Below, in pieces: positions 7,899 through 17,419 of a stretch of 54,191 bases of DNA. This DNA is from JAPOQD01 sp964620555 (GTDB lineage: Bacteria > Pseudomonadota > Gammaproteobacteria > Pseudomonadales > Halieaceae). The notes under the pieces are model-generated. The model saw only the letters and a list, made by a program, of their open reading frames with translations. It was not told the origin of the DNA and did not search any database. The position numbers were made by a program, and so were the translations under genes. Positions within the stretch are counted from its first letter, which is position 1. Every line of letters starts with the position of its first letter. Location of the stretch: contig CAZUGZ010000009.1 of assembly GCA_964620555.1 (NCBI GenBank), forward strand, positions 1 through 54,191, in the 5' to 3' direction.

Positions 7899-9299
7899 CT
7901 ACAGCCCCCCGAGAAACGCGGATTCGTCCTCGAGACAGCGCAGGTCCAGCCACAGCGCCCCCTGGTGCAAACGCCCGATCACGGGCCGGGGCAGGCTGCG
8001 CAACCTGCGCGCCAGTTCCCGTGCCGCGGCGTCGTCGGCGGGTCGCGGGCTCAGCCGCAGGGCCGCACTGGGCAGGGTGTCAACCGGCAGGGCGCCACTG
8101 CCGACCTGGCTGCTGCATTCCTGCACGCTGACTTCCATTGCGCCGTTCAGGGCGCTGTCCAGAATCTTGTCCAGAACGGGTTGCAGGCGCCGGGCCTGGG
8201 CCAGGATGTCGGCCAGCGGCCGGCTAAGCTGGCGCAGGGTGGGAAGTTCGCGCCGCAGTCTTTCGGGGTGCCGGTACAATTTCAGTACTTCCACCAGCGC
8301 CGCCAGGTTCAGCTTGTCCAGCCGCAGCGCCCGCTTCAACGGGTTGTCGTCAATCTGCTCCAGCAGATCGCGGCGCCCGGCAATGATTCCGGCCTGTGGC
8401 CCACCCAACAATTTGTCGCCGCTGAAAGTGACCACATCGGCACCCGCCGCAATCGCCTGTTCCACCGTGGGTTCGGCGGGCAGGCCCAGGGCGGTGAAGT
8501 CGAGCAGATTGCCGCTGCCCAGGTCGACCACCAGCGGCAGGCCGTGCTCGCGGGCCAGCGCGGCCAGTTCCCCGGTGCCCACCGCCTGGGTGAAGCCCTG
8601 AATCCGGTAATTGCTGGTATGAACCTTCATCAGCAGCGCGGTTTCGGGGTTGATCGCCCGTCGGTAGTCGCGCAGGTGAGTGCGATTGGTAGCGCCGACT
8701 TCCACCAGGCTGCAGCCGGAGCGTTGCATCACTTCCGGGATGCGGAAAGAGCCACCAATTTCCACCAGTTCTCCACGGGAAACGGGTACTTCGCCATGCC
8801 TGGCCAGGGTATTCAAAACCAGCAACACGGCGGCGGCATTGTTGTTGACTACCGTGGCTGCCTCGGCGCCGCTGACTTCACAGAGCAAATCCACTACATG
8901 GCTTTCGCGACGGCCGCGCTGGCCGCTGTGCAGCTCAAATTCCAGGTTGCTGGGATTGGCGGCGACGCCTGCCAGCGCCGCGATGGCCACATCGGGCAGG
9001 CTGGCCCGCCCCAGGTTGGTATGCAGAACCGTGCCGCCGAGATTGAAAACCGACTTCAGACCGGGTTCCCGACGCGCTTGCAGATACTCCTGCACCAGCG
9101 AGCGGATGCCGCTCTCGTCCGGCGCCGCTGTCCGCTCCGAGTCAAGTTGCGCACGAAGCTGCGCCAACACTGCCCGCAGGGCCTGGGTCAGGGCCCGATG
9201 TCCCCATTGCGCCGCTTGCTCCGGCATCTGTTGCAGCAACGCGTCCACCGAGGGCAGTTGCCGGCCCGGATGCGGCTCGGTTGCCGGTGTTTCGCTCAT
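7899..9299 (-). CDS. selA: L-seryl-tRNA(Sec) selenium transferase
   Basis: SelA converts seryl-tRNA(Sec) to selenocysteinyl-tRNA(Sec) using selenophosphate. The 466-residue product matches family length (E. coli 463). Seen motifs are LPSVDALLQ at the N-terminus, FNLGGTVLHTNLGRA, the glycine-rich cofactor region and the PLP lysine K296 in FSGDKLLGGPQAGII. It lies 51 bases downstream of pnp on the same strand. selB, the usual partner, is not in this window and neither is selD, so the rest of the pathway must be elsewhere if the organism makes selenoproteins. The fold and lysine make the call firm; activity in vivo is inference. Confidence 0.94.
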   Translation of the reverse strand: MSETPATEPHPGRQLPSVDALLQQMPEQAAQWGHRALTQALRAVLAQLRAQLDSERTAAPDESGIRSLVQEYLQARREPGLKSVFNLGGTVLHTNLGRASLPDVAIAALAGVAANPSNLEFELHSGQRGRRESHVVDLLCEVSGAEAATVVNNNAAAVLLVLNTLARHGEVPVSRGELVEIGGSFRIPEVMQRSGCSLVEVGATNRTHLRDYRRAINPETALLMKVHTSNYRIQGFTQAVGTGELAALAREHGLPLVVDLGSGNLLDFTALGLPAEPTVEQAIAAGADVVTFSGDKLLGGPQAGIIAGRRDLLEQIDDNPLKRALRLDKLNLAALVEVLKLYRHPERLRRELPTLRQLSRPLADILAQARRLQPVLDKILDSALNGAMEVSVQECSSQVGSGALPVDTLPSAALRLSPRPADDAAARELARRLRSLPRPVIGRLHQGALWLDLRCLEDESAFLGGL

Positions 9300-9350
9300 A
9301 TTGGTTCAGGCTGCGGCACCCGGCGCCGGGGAGGGCTTGCGGACTCGGCC

Positions 9351-11501
9351 TCAGGCCTCGGAGACGTTGCCGGCGTATTCCGCCGCCTCTGGCACCGACC
9401 CCATCTCTTCCGCGTCCTCCAGCAGTTCCTTGATGCTCAACTTGATCCGACCGCGCTGATCCACGTCGAGGACCTTCACCCGCACTTCCTCGCCTTCACT
9501 GAGATGGTCAGCCACATTCTCGACCCGCTGTCGGGCAATCTGGGAAATGTGTACCAGGCCGTCCTTGCCGGGCAGAATGTTTACGAACGCGCCAAAGTCC
9601 ACAATCCGGGCAACGGTGCCGGTGTAGACCGCACCCACCTCTGCTTCGGCGGTAATTTCTTCGACCCGGGCCACGGCGGCATCGCGTGAGGCCTGGTCCT
9701 GACCAAAGATGCGCACCGTTCCGTCGTCTTCGACATCCACCGTGGCGCCGGTGTCTTCGGTGATCGAACGGATGGTCACGCCACCCTTGCCGATGATGTC
9801 GCGAATCTTGTCGGCATCGACCTTGAACGCAATCATGCTCGGGGCATTGGCATTGACTTCGGTGCGGGGTTCGGCAATCACCTGGTTCATCTGGCCGAGA
9901 ATGTGCAAACGGGCCTGTAGCGCCTGTTGCAGGGCAATTTCCATGATCTGCTCATTGATCCCTTCAATCTTGATGTCCATTTGCAGCGCGGTGACCCCCT
10001 CGGCGGTACCGGCCACCTTGAAATCCATGTCGCCCAGATGGTCTTCGTCGCCAAGGATATCGGTCAGCACGGCAAACTGGTTGCCCTCCTTGACCAGGCC
10101 CATGGCAACGCCGGCCACCGCAGCCGACAGGGGCACTCCGGCCGCCATCAGGGCCAGGCTGCTGGCGCAGACCGAAGCCATGGAACTGGAGCCGTTGGAC
10201 TCGGTGATCTCGGATACCACCCGGGTGGTGTAGGGCCAGTCGTCCCGGTTCGGCAGCACTGCCGTCAGGCTGCGGCGCGCCAGGCGTCCGTGGCCGACCT
10301 CGCGGCGGTTGGTAAAGCCGATCCGGCCCGCTTCACCCACCGAGTAGGGAGGGAAGTTGTAGTGCAGCATGAACGCGTCGCGGCGCTCGCCTTCCAGCGC
10401 ATCGATGATCTGGGAATCGCGGGTGGAACCCAGCGTCACCGTGCCGATGGCCTGGGTTTCACCGCGGGTGAACAGTGCCGAACCGTGGGTTTTGGGTAAC
10501 AGGTCGATTTCGCAGGCAATGGGGCGAACCGTGCGGTTGTCGCGACCGTCGATCCGGGGGTCGCCCTTGAGAATGCGTTTGCGCACCAGCTCCTTTTCCA
10601 CTTTCGCGAACAGTTTCAACACCTCTTCGGGTGCGGCCGGATGCTCTGCATCAGTACCCAGTTCGGCGATCAACTGCTCTTTCAACGCGTTGATATCGGC
10701 ATGGCGCTCGGCCTTTTCGGTGATGCGATAGGCCTCACCCAACGGCGACCTGACCCGGTCTTCCACCTTTGCCAGCAGTTCTTCATCCACCGCGGCCGGC
10801 TGCCAATCCCAGGCGGGCTTGCCGGCTTCCGCCGCGAGGTCCTTCACCGCCTGTATCACAGTCTGCATTTCCTGGTGGGCAAACAGTACCGCGCCCAGCA
10901 TCTGGTCTTCACTGAGTTCCCGGGCTTCCGATTCAACCATCAATACCGCTGCCTCCGTGCCCGCGACCACCATGTTCAGTTTGCTGTCTGCCAACTGGCT
11001 GTAGGTGGGGTTGAGGATATAGCCCTCGGCCTCGTTGAAACCCACCCGGGCGCCGCCGATCGGGCCGCTGAAGGGCACCCCGGAAATGGCCAGTGCCGCC
11101 GAAGTCCCGATCATGGCGGGAATATCCGGGTCGTTGTCCGAATCGGCCGACATCACCGTACAGACTACCTGCACTTCATTCATGAAGCCCTTGGGGAACA
11201 GGGGGCGAATCGGACGGTCGATCAGGCGCGAGGTCAGGGTCTCCTTTTCCGAGGGCCGCGCTTCACGCTTGAAGAACCCCCCGGGAATCTTGCCCACCGA
11301 GTAGGTCTTCTCAATATAGTGTACGCCCAGGGGAAAGAAAGGTTGGCCGGGTTTGGCGGTTTTCTCTGCCACCACGGTGGCCAGAATCGAGGTGTTGTCC
11401 ATGGTTATCAGCACCGAGCCGGTCGCCTGGCGGGCGATGCGGCCGGTCTCCAGCGTGACGGTTCGATCTCCATACTGAAATGTTTTGGTTACGGGATTCA
11501 C
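9351..11501 (-). CDS. pnp: Polyribonucleotide nucleotidyltransferase (PNPase)
   Basis: PNPase is the phosphorolytic 3'-5' exoribonuclease of the RNA degradosome. The protein has two RNase PH-like domains (about residues 1-220 and 310-545), a KH domain containing IGKGGVTIRSI, and a C-terminal S1 domain (GAVYTGTVARIVDFGAFVN). I chose the GTG at 11501, which gives MNPVTKTFQYGDRTVTLE and aligns with known N-termini; GGAG lies 6 bases before it. A TTG 12 bases further upstream is the only alternative and overlaps that ribosome site. The 716-residue length is typical. It follows rpsO, as in E. coli, where an RNase III hairpin between the two allows autoregulation. Confidence 0.96.
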   Translation of the reverse strand: MNPVTKTFQYGDRTVTLETGRIARQATGSVLITMDNTSILATVVAEKTAKPGQPFFPLGVHYIEKTYSVGKIPGGFFKREARPSEKETLTSRLIDRPIRPLFPKGFMNEVQVVCTVMSADSDNDPDIPAMIGTSAALAISGVPFSGPIGGARVGFNEAEGYILNPTYSQLADSKLNMVVAGTEAAVLMVESEARELSEDQMLGAVLFAHQEMQTVIQAVKDLAAEAGKPAWDWQPAAVDEELLAKVEDRVRSPLGEAYRITEKAERHADINALKEQLIAELGTDAEHPAAPEEVLKLFAKVEKELVRKRILKGDPRIDGRDNRTVRPIACEIDLLPKTHGSALFTRGETQAIGTVTLGSTRDSQIIDALEGERRDAFMLHYNFPPYSVGEAGRIGFTNRREVGHGRLARRSLTAVLPNRDDWPYTTRVVSEITESNGSSSMASVCASSLALMAAGVPLSAAVAGVAMGLVKEGNQFAVLTDILGDEDHLGDMDFKVAGTAEGVTALQMDIKIEGINEQIMEIALQQALQARLHILGQMNQVIAEPRTEVNANAPSMIAFKVDADKIRDIIGKGGVTIRSITEDTGATVDVEDDGTVRIFGQDQASRDAAVARVEEITAEAEVGAVYTGTVARIVDFGAFVNILPGKDGLVHISQIARQRVENVADHLSEGEEVRVKVLDVDQRGRIKLSIKELLEDAEEMGSVPEAAEYAGNVSEA

Positions 11502-11529
11502 AATTTTCTCCAATGTAAGTCAATAGCAA

Positions 11530-11548
11530 TCGCGGGCAACACCCGCGA
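11530..11548 (-). promoter_or_regulatory. rpsO-pnp intergenic hairpin
   Basis: TCGCGGG and CCCGCGA (7-bp arms, 5-base loop) form a stem in the 67 bases between rpsO and pnp. In E. coli this interval carries the rpsO terminator and the RNase III-cut pnp leader hairpin. This stem lacks a U-run, so a processing or stability role is more likely than termination. Function is inferred from position. Confidence 0.45.
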
Positions 11549-11568
11549 ATTCTCTTTCCGTTTGATGA

Positions 11569-11838
11569 TTACCGGCGCAGACCCAGGCGCTTGATCAATT
11601 CTCCATAGCGAGCGCCATCTTTGCGTTTGAGGTAATCCAATAGCTGACGTCGCTGATTGACCATGCGGATCAGACCGCGACGCGAGTGGTGGTCGTGTTC
11701 ATGGGATGAAAAATGTTCCTGCAGCCCATTGATGTTTTTCGTCAACAGGGCCACCTGTACCTCCGGAGAACCGGTATCCGACTCTGTCCGTTGGTACTCT
11801 TTCACTATTGCTGCTTTTTCACTTGCGCTCAGTGACAT
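11569..11838 (-). CDS. rpsO: 30S ribosomal protein S15
   Basis: The 89-residue protein is exactly the bacterial S15 length. It contains the 16S rRNA-binding features SDTGSPEVQVALLT, HDHHSRRGLIRMVNQRRQLLDYLK and the tail RYGELIKRLGLRR. S15 nucleates the 30S platform. A GGAGAG element precedes the ATG closely. It sits between truB and pnp on the minus strand, the conserved gammaproteobacterial arrangement. Confidence 0.98.
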   Translation of the reverse strand: MSLSASEKAAIVKEYQRTESDTGSPEVQVALLTKNINGLQEHFSSHEHDHHSRRGLIRMVNQRRQLLDYLKRKDGARYGELIKRLGLRR

Positions 11839-11913
11839 CGTCTCTCCTTTTCGCTATGCCTGGGGACGCGGTCAGTCCGTGCCCGGTTCATGAAACACCG
11901 ATCCGCGCATAGG

Positions 11914-11929
11914 TGCAGACCGGTCTGCA
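11914..11929 (-). other. 16-base perfect palindrome after truB
   Basis: TGCAGACCGGTCTGCA is self-complementary and abuts the truB stop codon. As RNA it could fold into a 6-bp stem with a CCGG loop in the truB-rpsO interval (11839-11929). No U-run follows on the minus strand, so it is not a convincing intrinsic terminator. An rpsO promoter or S15 autoregulatory site should lie in the rest of this gap, but none is clear. Confidence 0.4.
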
Positions 11930-12865
11930 TCAGCCCGACTGGCTGACTAACAGTCGACGCGGCGCCAATCGCCCGTCGTCCAGTATTTCTCCTAGGCCCA
12001 GAAATTCACCGCTCTCCAGGCCGACCCGCACCATACCACCCGGCGGTAAATTGGCAACCGTAACCGGCTGGCCCCGGCGCAAACTGAAGCCGCCCGATTC
12101 GCTCAGCCGGACCAGGGGCAGGTTGCCCAGCGCTGCGTCGGCGGGCAACAGCAACGCATCCCTCTCGGTGTGGCCCGCGCATTGCTCAAGGGCCGCCAGC
12201 CTGACCGCCATCGATTCGGTAAAGGTCCCAAGGCCGCTGCGACGCAGCGCACTGACGTGGGCTCCACAGCCCAGTGCCCTGCCCAAATCCTCGGCAATGG
12301 CCCTGATATAGGTGCCTTTGCTGCAGCGGATGCGCAACTCTGTTTCCGCCCTCTGGCCACCCCGAAAGGCCAGCATTTCCAGTTCGTGAACCACCACCGC
12401 GCGGGGCTCCCTGGCGACTTCCAGACCCTGGCGCGCCAGCTTGTAGAGTGGCTGTCCGTCCCGCTTCAGGGCCGAATACATGGGCGGGAGTTGTTCAATA
12501 CAACCGCGGAACTGCTCCAGTGCCGCCGCCACCGCCGCAGCCGTAATCCGGGCTGCGGACGCCTCGGCCAGCAGCTTGCCGTCACTATCGCCGGAATCGG
12601 TTCGCACACCCAGCACAAAGGTGGTGAGATAGACCTTGTCCGCCTCCAGCAAATGGCGGGAAAATTTGGTCGCCTCGCCGAAGCAGAGGGGCAACAGGCC
12701 CGTGGCCAGCGGGTCCAGGCTCCCGGTATGGCCTCCCTTGTCCGCTTCAAACAGGCGCCTGGCCGCTTGCAGCGCCTGGTTGGAACTCATCCCCGCGGGC
12801 TTGTCCAGCAGCAGGATGCCGTCGACTGCTCGCCCTCTCCGGCGTACCACGGCGCTGCTACCCAA
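11930..12865 (-). CDS. truB: tRNA pseudouridine(55) synthase
   Basis: TruB makes pseudouridine 55 in the T-loop of tRNAs. The product of up to 311 residues has VDGILLLDKPAGMSSNQAL, the catalytic aspartate D51 in GGHTGSLDPLATGLLP, and a C-terminal PUA domain. The start is uncertain: TTG at 12865 overlaps the rbfA stop by 8 bases and suits translational coupling, while GTG at 12850 would give an N-terminus (VVRRRGRAVDG) closer in length to E. coli. Neither has a strong ribosome site. It is part of the infB-rbfA-truB-rpsO string, conserved in gammaproteobacteria. Confidence 0.95.
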   Translation of the reverse strand: MGSSAVVRRRGRAVDGILLLDKPAGMSSNQALQAARRLFEADKGGHTGSLDPLATGLLPLCFGEATKFSRHLLEADKVYLTTFVLGVRTDSGDSDGKLLAEASAARITAAAVAAALEQFRGCIEQLPPMYSALKRDGQPLYKLARQGLEVAREPRAVVVHELEMLAFRGGQRAETELRIRCSKGTYIRAIAEDLGRALGCGAHVSALRRSGLGTFTESMAVRLAALEQCAGHTERDALLLPADAALGNLPLVRLSESGGFSLRRGQPVTVANLPPGGMVRVGLESGEFLGLGEILDDGRLAPRRLLVSQSG

Positions 12866-13238
12866 CTGTCCGATTGTGGCTGTCGGCAGTTACGGCACGC
12901 TCTATCAAATCCTCCAGATACGCTCCGCGACCCACGCTGTTGTCAAACACAAAGCGCAACTGCGGCACTTTGCGCATCCTGCTGTCACTGGCCAGCCGGG
13001 AGCGCAGGAACCCTGCCGCCTGATTCAGTGCGCACTGGGTCTCCTCTGCCTGGGCTCGTTGTTCCTTGCCCAGCACGGTAAAGAAGACACTGGCAAATGA
13101 CGAATCCCCGCTCAGCGCCAGGCCGGTAATGCTTACCATGCCGACTCGCGGGTCGCGCACCTGCCGCTGCAGCAGGACCGCCAGTTCCCGCTTCAGGTAA
13201 TCGGCAATCCGCTCGTTGCGGCTGAATTCCTTCGCCAT
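12858..13238 (-). CDS. rbfA: 30S ribosome-binding factor A
   Basis: RbfA is a KH-fold late maturation factor of the 30S subunit, needed for 16S 5'-end processing and cold growth. The 126-residue length fits. Seen features are RIADYLKRELAVLLQRQVRDPRVGMVSITG at the N-terminal half (split over two conserved blocks), then FRSRLA-like and LRFVFDNS segments of the C-terminal half. A strong GGAGGA precedes the ATG by 5 bases. It lies 34 bases after infB and overlaps truB. Confidence 0.95.
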   Translation of the reverse strand: MAKEFSRNERIADYLKRELAVLLQRQVRDPRVGMVSITGLALSGDSSFASVFFTVLGKEQRAQAEETQCALNQAAGFLRSRLASDSRMRKVPQLRFVFDNSVGRGAYLEDLIERAVTADSHNRTVG

Positions 13239-13272
13239 ATCATTCCTCCACTGCCCGCGATTCCAGACGTGC

Positions 13273-15852
13273 CTACAGTGTGCGTACCACCTCCTTCACC
13301 TGGTAGACCTCGATCAGGTCTCCAACTTTCACATCAGAGTAATTCTTCACCCCGATGCCGCACTCCGTGCCGCTGCGAACTTCGTTGGCGTCTTCCTTGA
13401 AGCGGCGCAGGGATTCCAGTTGACCCTCAAAAATCACTACGTTGTCCCGCAATACGCGAATGGGTTTGGCGCGGGATACGCTCCCCTCGGTCACCATGCA
13501 ACCCGCTATCTGACCGAATTTGGGTGAGCGGAATACTTCGCGGACTTCGGCGATGCCGATGATATCTTCGCGTATTTCCGGTGCCAGCATACCCGAGAGG
13601 GCCTGTTGTACATCTTCGATCAGGTCGTAGATGACGTTGTAATAACGCAGGTCAAGGCCGCCGTCCTCGACCAGCTTGCGGGCCGCGTTGTCAGCGCGCA
13701 CGTTGAATCCGAAGATGACCGCCGAAGTAGTCATGGCCAGGGTGACGTCGGTTTCGGCAATGCCGCCGACGCCGCCGGCGACGATGTTCACTGCCACCTC
13801 CTCATTGCCCAGTCCGAGCAGAGCGGATTGAATCGCCTCCAGGGAACCGCGCACATCGGCCTTGATCACGACGTTGAGAGTCTGCTTGTTACTGGTGGTC
13901 ATGCTCTCGAACATGTTGTCCAGCCTGGCGGCCTGTTGACGCTGCAGTCTGCTGTCCCGGGTCTTCTCCTGGCGGAACAGGGCAATTTCCCGCGCCTGTT
14001 TTTCGCTCTCCACCGCATGGAACAGATCCCCCGCGTCCGGGGTGCCGTCGAGACCGAGAATTTCTACCGGAATGGAGGGCCCCGCCTCAGTGACCTGTTT
14101 CCCGTTTTCATCGAGCATGGCCCGCACGCGACCGGTCTGTAGCCCGGCCAGGACGATATCGCCCTGGCGCAAGGTACCGCTTTGCACCAGTAGCGAAGCC
14201 ACCGAGCCACGACCCTTGTCGAGGCGCGATTCGATGACCACCCCCCGCGCCGGTACATCTCTGGCTGCCGTCAATTCCAGTATTTCCGCCTGCAGTAACA
14301 CCGCGTCCAACAGTTCGCTGACCCCTTCGCCGGTGTGCGCCGAAACATCGACAAACTGGTGGTCACCACCCCAATCTTCCGGCACCACATCCCTGGCGGC
14401 CAGCTCGTTGCGCACCCGCTCCGGGTCCGCCCCCTCCTTGTCAATCTTGTTTACCGCCACTATCAGCGGGACTTTCGCCGCCCGGGCGTGTTGCACCGCC
14501 TCCTCCGCCTGGGGCATCACCCCGTCATCGGCTGCCACTACCAGGATGACGATATCGGTGCAGCGGGCACCGCGGGCGCGCATGGCGGTAAAGGCAGCGT
14601 GTCCCGGTGTATCGAGAAATGAAATCATGCCGTGGTCGGTAGTTACGTGGTAGGCGCCGATGTGCTGCGTAATCCCGCCCGCTTCGCTGTCGGTGACGTT
14701 TGCCTGGCGAATGTAGTCCAGCAACGAGGTTTTGCCATGGTCCACGTGCCCCATTACCGTGACCACCGGGGCGCGCGGTTGTTCGGTACCCCCCTGTTGC
14801 GACAGGTCCACTTCCAGTTGTTCTTCGAGTCGGTCTTCGCGCACTACCGTATGGGTGTGGCCCATTTCCCCGATCACCAGGATCGCCGTGTCCTGGTCAA
14901 TCGTCTGGTTGATGGTCGCCATGACTCCCAGTTTCATCAGTTCCTTGATCACCTCACCGGCCTTGACCGACATCCGGCTGGCCAACTCGCCCACGGAAAT
15001 CGCATCGCCCAGTTCGACGTTGAAGACCTGCTGGGTGGTGGGCATTTCAAAACCGTGTTTGCTGTGTTCCTCATGGGTTTTGGCCACCGGTTTCTTGCGG
15101 CTGCGGCGCCTCATGGCGCCGCTTTCAGCGGCTTCTATCTGACTCAGCGTCATGTGTCCGCGCTGTTTGCCACGGGCCTGTTCGCGCTCCAGCCGGGCGT
15201 GCTTCTTCTTGCGTTCCGGCTCGGTTTTGGAGGGGGCTTCATGCAGGCGCCTGGGTCCGCGTTTGACGTGTTCCCTGGGGGGTTCCGGTACCGCAGTTGG
15301 CTGCGGCTTCTTCTGTTCGTCGAGCCGGGCCTGTTTGGCCGCCTGCAGTTCCCGGGCCTGTTCCTCCTCGCGTTGCTTGCGCTTGGCGGTGGCCTGCTGC
15401 CGCAACAGTTCCGGATCCATCTCCTCGGGTGGTGATGGCGGTGGCTCGACCGCAGCGCCAGTGGCCGGGCTTTGGGCCGTTGACGGCGCAGCCTGCGGTG
15501 TCTCTGCCGTTTCCTGGGCGCCGGTCTCGGCTTCCGTGGTGAGCGCTTCCGATTCCGGCCGCTTGACATAGGTGCGTTTCTTGCGCACTTCCACGTTCAC
15601 GGTTTTCTTGCCGCGCGAGCCCGTCATCTTCAGCGTGCTCAAGGTCTTGCGCTTCAGGGTGATGCGGCGCAGTGCCTCACTGCTTTCACCGTGGCTGCGT
15701 TTCAGGGAAGCCAGCAGGATTTTCTTGTCTTCGTCAGAGACCTCTTCGCCCATATCGGAGTGGGGCAGGCCGGCCTCCTTCATTTGCGTCAGCAAACGCC
15801 CGACCGAGGCACCCACATCTTCTGCCAACTGTTTGACTGTGACCTGCGACAT
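13273..15852 (-). CDS. infB: Translation initiation factor IF-2
   Basis: IF-2 is the GTPase that places initiator tRNA on the 30S subunit and promotes 70S joining. The 859-residue product has an IF2N domain (about 1-55, VTVKQLAEDVG), a long charged low-complexity linker rich in Ala, Pro, Gln, Glu and Lys (about 90-240), and a second IF2N-like segment (about 280-330). The GTPase domain has its P-loop near residues 364-372 (GHVDHGKTS), DTPGHAAF and NKID, followed by the beta-barrel and C-terminal domains. GGAG lies 8 bases before the ATG. It follows nusA by 14 bases in the rimP operon. Internal starts producing shorter IF-2 forms, as in E. coli, were not evaluated. Confidence 0.97.
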   Translation of the reverse strand: MSQVTVKQLAEDVGASVGRLLTQMKEAGLPHSDMGEEVSDEDKKILLASLKRSHGESSEALRRITLKRKTLSTLKMTGSRGKKTVNVEVRKKRTYVKRPESEALTTEAETGAQETAETPQAAPSTAQSPATGAAVEPPPSPPEEMDPELLRQQATAKRKQREEEQARELQAAKQARLDEQKKPQPTAVPEPPREHVKRGPRRLHEAPSKTEPERKKKHARLEREQARGKQRGHMTLSQIEAAESGAMRRRSRKKPVAKTHEEHSKHGFEMPTTQQVFNVELGDAISVGELASRMSVKAGEVIKELMKLGVMATINQTIDQDTAILVIGEMGHTHTVVREDRLEEQLEVDLSQQGGTEQPRAPVVTVMGHVDHGKTSLLDYIRQANVTDSEAGGITQHIGAYHVTTDHGMISFLDTPGHAAFTAMRARGARCTDIVILVVAADDGVMPQAEEAVQHARAAKVPLIVAVNKIDKEGADPERVRNELAARDVVPEDWGGDHQFVDVSAHTGEGVSELLDAVLLQAEILELTAARDVPARGVVIESRLDKGRGSVASLLVQSGTLRQGDIVLAGLQTGRVRAMLDENGKQVTEAGPSIPVEILGLDGTPDAGDLFHAVESEKQAREIALFRQEKTRDSRLQRQQAARLDNMFESMTTSNKQTLNVVIKADVRGSLEAIQSALLGLGNEEVAVNIVAGGVGGIAETDVTLAMTTSAVIFGFNVRADNAARKLVEDGGLDLRYYNVIYDLIEDVQQALSGMLAPEIREDIIGIAEVREVFRSPKFGQIAGCMVTEGSVSRAKPIRVLRDNVVIFEGQLESLRRFKEDANEVRSGTECGIGVKNYSDVKVGDLIEVYQVKEVVRTL

Positions 15853-15866
15853 CTGTTGTTCTCCGG

Positions 15867-17408
15867 TTACCCAGCCCCGGCCGATTCGGCACCCGCGGCT
15901 TCTTCAGTACCGCTGTCCTGTTGTTCCTCGGCGAACCAGGGTGCCCGTGCCTGCATGATCAATTCCCCGGCACGCTGTTCGGTCATATCCTCGATATCGA
16001 GGAGGTCTTCCACCGCCTGCTCGGCCAGGTCCTCCATGCTGACGATTTCCCGGCTGGCCAGGACAAAGGCGAGATGCCGGTCCATGCCTTCCATGTTCAA
16101 TAGATCTTCGGCCGGCTCGTTCGCCTCCAGTTGTTCTTCGGAAGCGATGGCCTCGATCAGCAGTGCGTCCTTGGCCCGGGCGCGGAGTTCCTCGGCGATT
16201 TCCTGATCGAATCCTTCGATGTTGTACAGTTCCTCGAGCGGCACATAGGCAACCTCCTCCACCGTGGTGAAACCCTCTTCCACCAGGATGTCAGCCACGC
16301 CCTCGTCGACATCCAGGGCCTCCACAAATACCTTGATTACGCTGCCGGCTTCCTGCTCGTGCTTTTCCGCAGCGGCTTCCTCGCTCATTACGTTGATGGT
16401 CCAGCCGGTCAACTCACTGGCCAGGCGCACATTCTGACCATTGCGACCGATGGCCTGGGCCAGCCCCTCTTCGCTGACCGCGACATCCATGGTCTCGTTG
16501 TCCTCGTCCACGACGATGGACTCCACTTCCGCCGGCGCCATGGCATTGATGACCAGTTGGGCCGGGTTATCGTCCCACAGCACGATATCCACCCGCTCGT
16601 TGTCCAGTTCATTGGAAACTGCCTGTACCCGGGAACCGCGCATACCGACGCAGGCGCCCACCGGGTCAATGCGGCCATCGTTGGTTTTCACCGCAATTTT
16701 TGCCCGCGAACCGGGGTCGCGCGCGGCACTGCGGATTTCGATCACCTCTTCGGAGATTTCCGGCACTTCGATGCGAAACAGTTCGACCAGCATTTCCGGG
16801 CACGTGCGGTCGAGAATCAATTGCGGACCGCGGCTTTCGGTGCTGATTTCGGTCAGAATGGCGCGTGCCCGGTCGTTGACGCGAAAGGTTTCCCGGCCCA
16901 CCAGGCGCTCGCGTGACAACAGGCCCTCGGCATTGTTGCCCAGGTCCACGATCACATTGTCGCGGGTTACCTTCTTCACCGTGCCGACCACCATCTTGCC
17001 GACGCGGTCCGCATAATCTTCAACCACCTGGGCACGCTCCGCATCGCGCACCCGCTGCACGATGACCTGCTTGGCGGTCTGCGCAGCGATACGGCCGAAC
17101 TCGACATTTTCCACCTGCTCCCAGTAGACCTCACCCACTTTCAGGCTGGGGTCGACTTCGGCGGCCTCTTCGGTGGTGAACTGGGTACCCAACAGGGCCA
17201 ATTCATCATCCCCTACCACCAGCCAGCGACGCCTGGTGACGTACTCACCGGTTTCGCGATCGATAACGACCTCGATATCCGCTTCCTCCTCGTAGCGCTT
17301 TTTGGCCGCGCTCGCCAGGGCCAGCTCGATCGCTTCGAAGATGATGTCCTGGGAGACACCTTTCTCCGCGGATACCGCTTCCGCCACCAACAGTATTTCC
17401 CTGGTCAT
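15867..17408 (-). CDS. nusA: Transcription termination/antitermination factor NusA
   Basis: NusA binds RNA polymerase and nascent RNA to control pausing, termination and antitermination. The 513-residue protein shows the N-terminal polymerase-binding domain (EILLVAEAVSAEKGVSQDII), an S1 domain (about 135-200), two KH domains (GACVGMRGSRVQAVSNEL and IGRNGQNVRLASELTGW), and two acidic C-terminal helical repeats (about 365-420 and 440-500). The duplicated acidic repeats are the form found in gammaproteobacteria. It lies 11 bases after rimP. In E. coli NusA represses its own operon; see the leader described upstream of rimP. Confidence 0.97.
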   Translation of the reverse strand: MTREILLVAEAVSAEKGVSQDIIFEAIELALASAAKKRYEEEADIEVVIDRETGEYVTRRRWLVVGDDELALLGTQFTTEEAAEVDPSLKVGEVYWEQVENVEFGRIAAQTAKQVIVQRVRDAERAQVVEDYADRVGKMVVGTVKKVTRDNVIVDLGNNAEGLLSRERLVGRETFRVNDRARAILTEISTESRGPQLILDRTCPEMLVELFRIEVPEISEEVIEIRSAARDPGSRAKIAVKTNDGRIDPVGACVGMRGSRVQAVSNELDNERVDIVLWDDNPAQLVINAMAPAEVESIVVDEDNETMDVAVSEEGLAQAIGRNGQNVRLASELTGWTINVMSEEAAAEKHEQEAGSVIKVFVEALDVDEGVADILVEEGFTTVEEVAYVPLEELYNIEGFDQEIAEELRARAKDALLIEAIASEEQLEANEPAEDLLNMEGMDRHLAFVLASREIVSMEDLAEQAVEDLLDIEDMTEQRAGELIMQARAPWFAEEQQDSGTEEAAGAESAGAG

Positions 17409-17419
17409 GATTCACTCAC

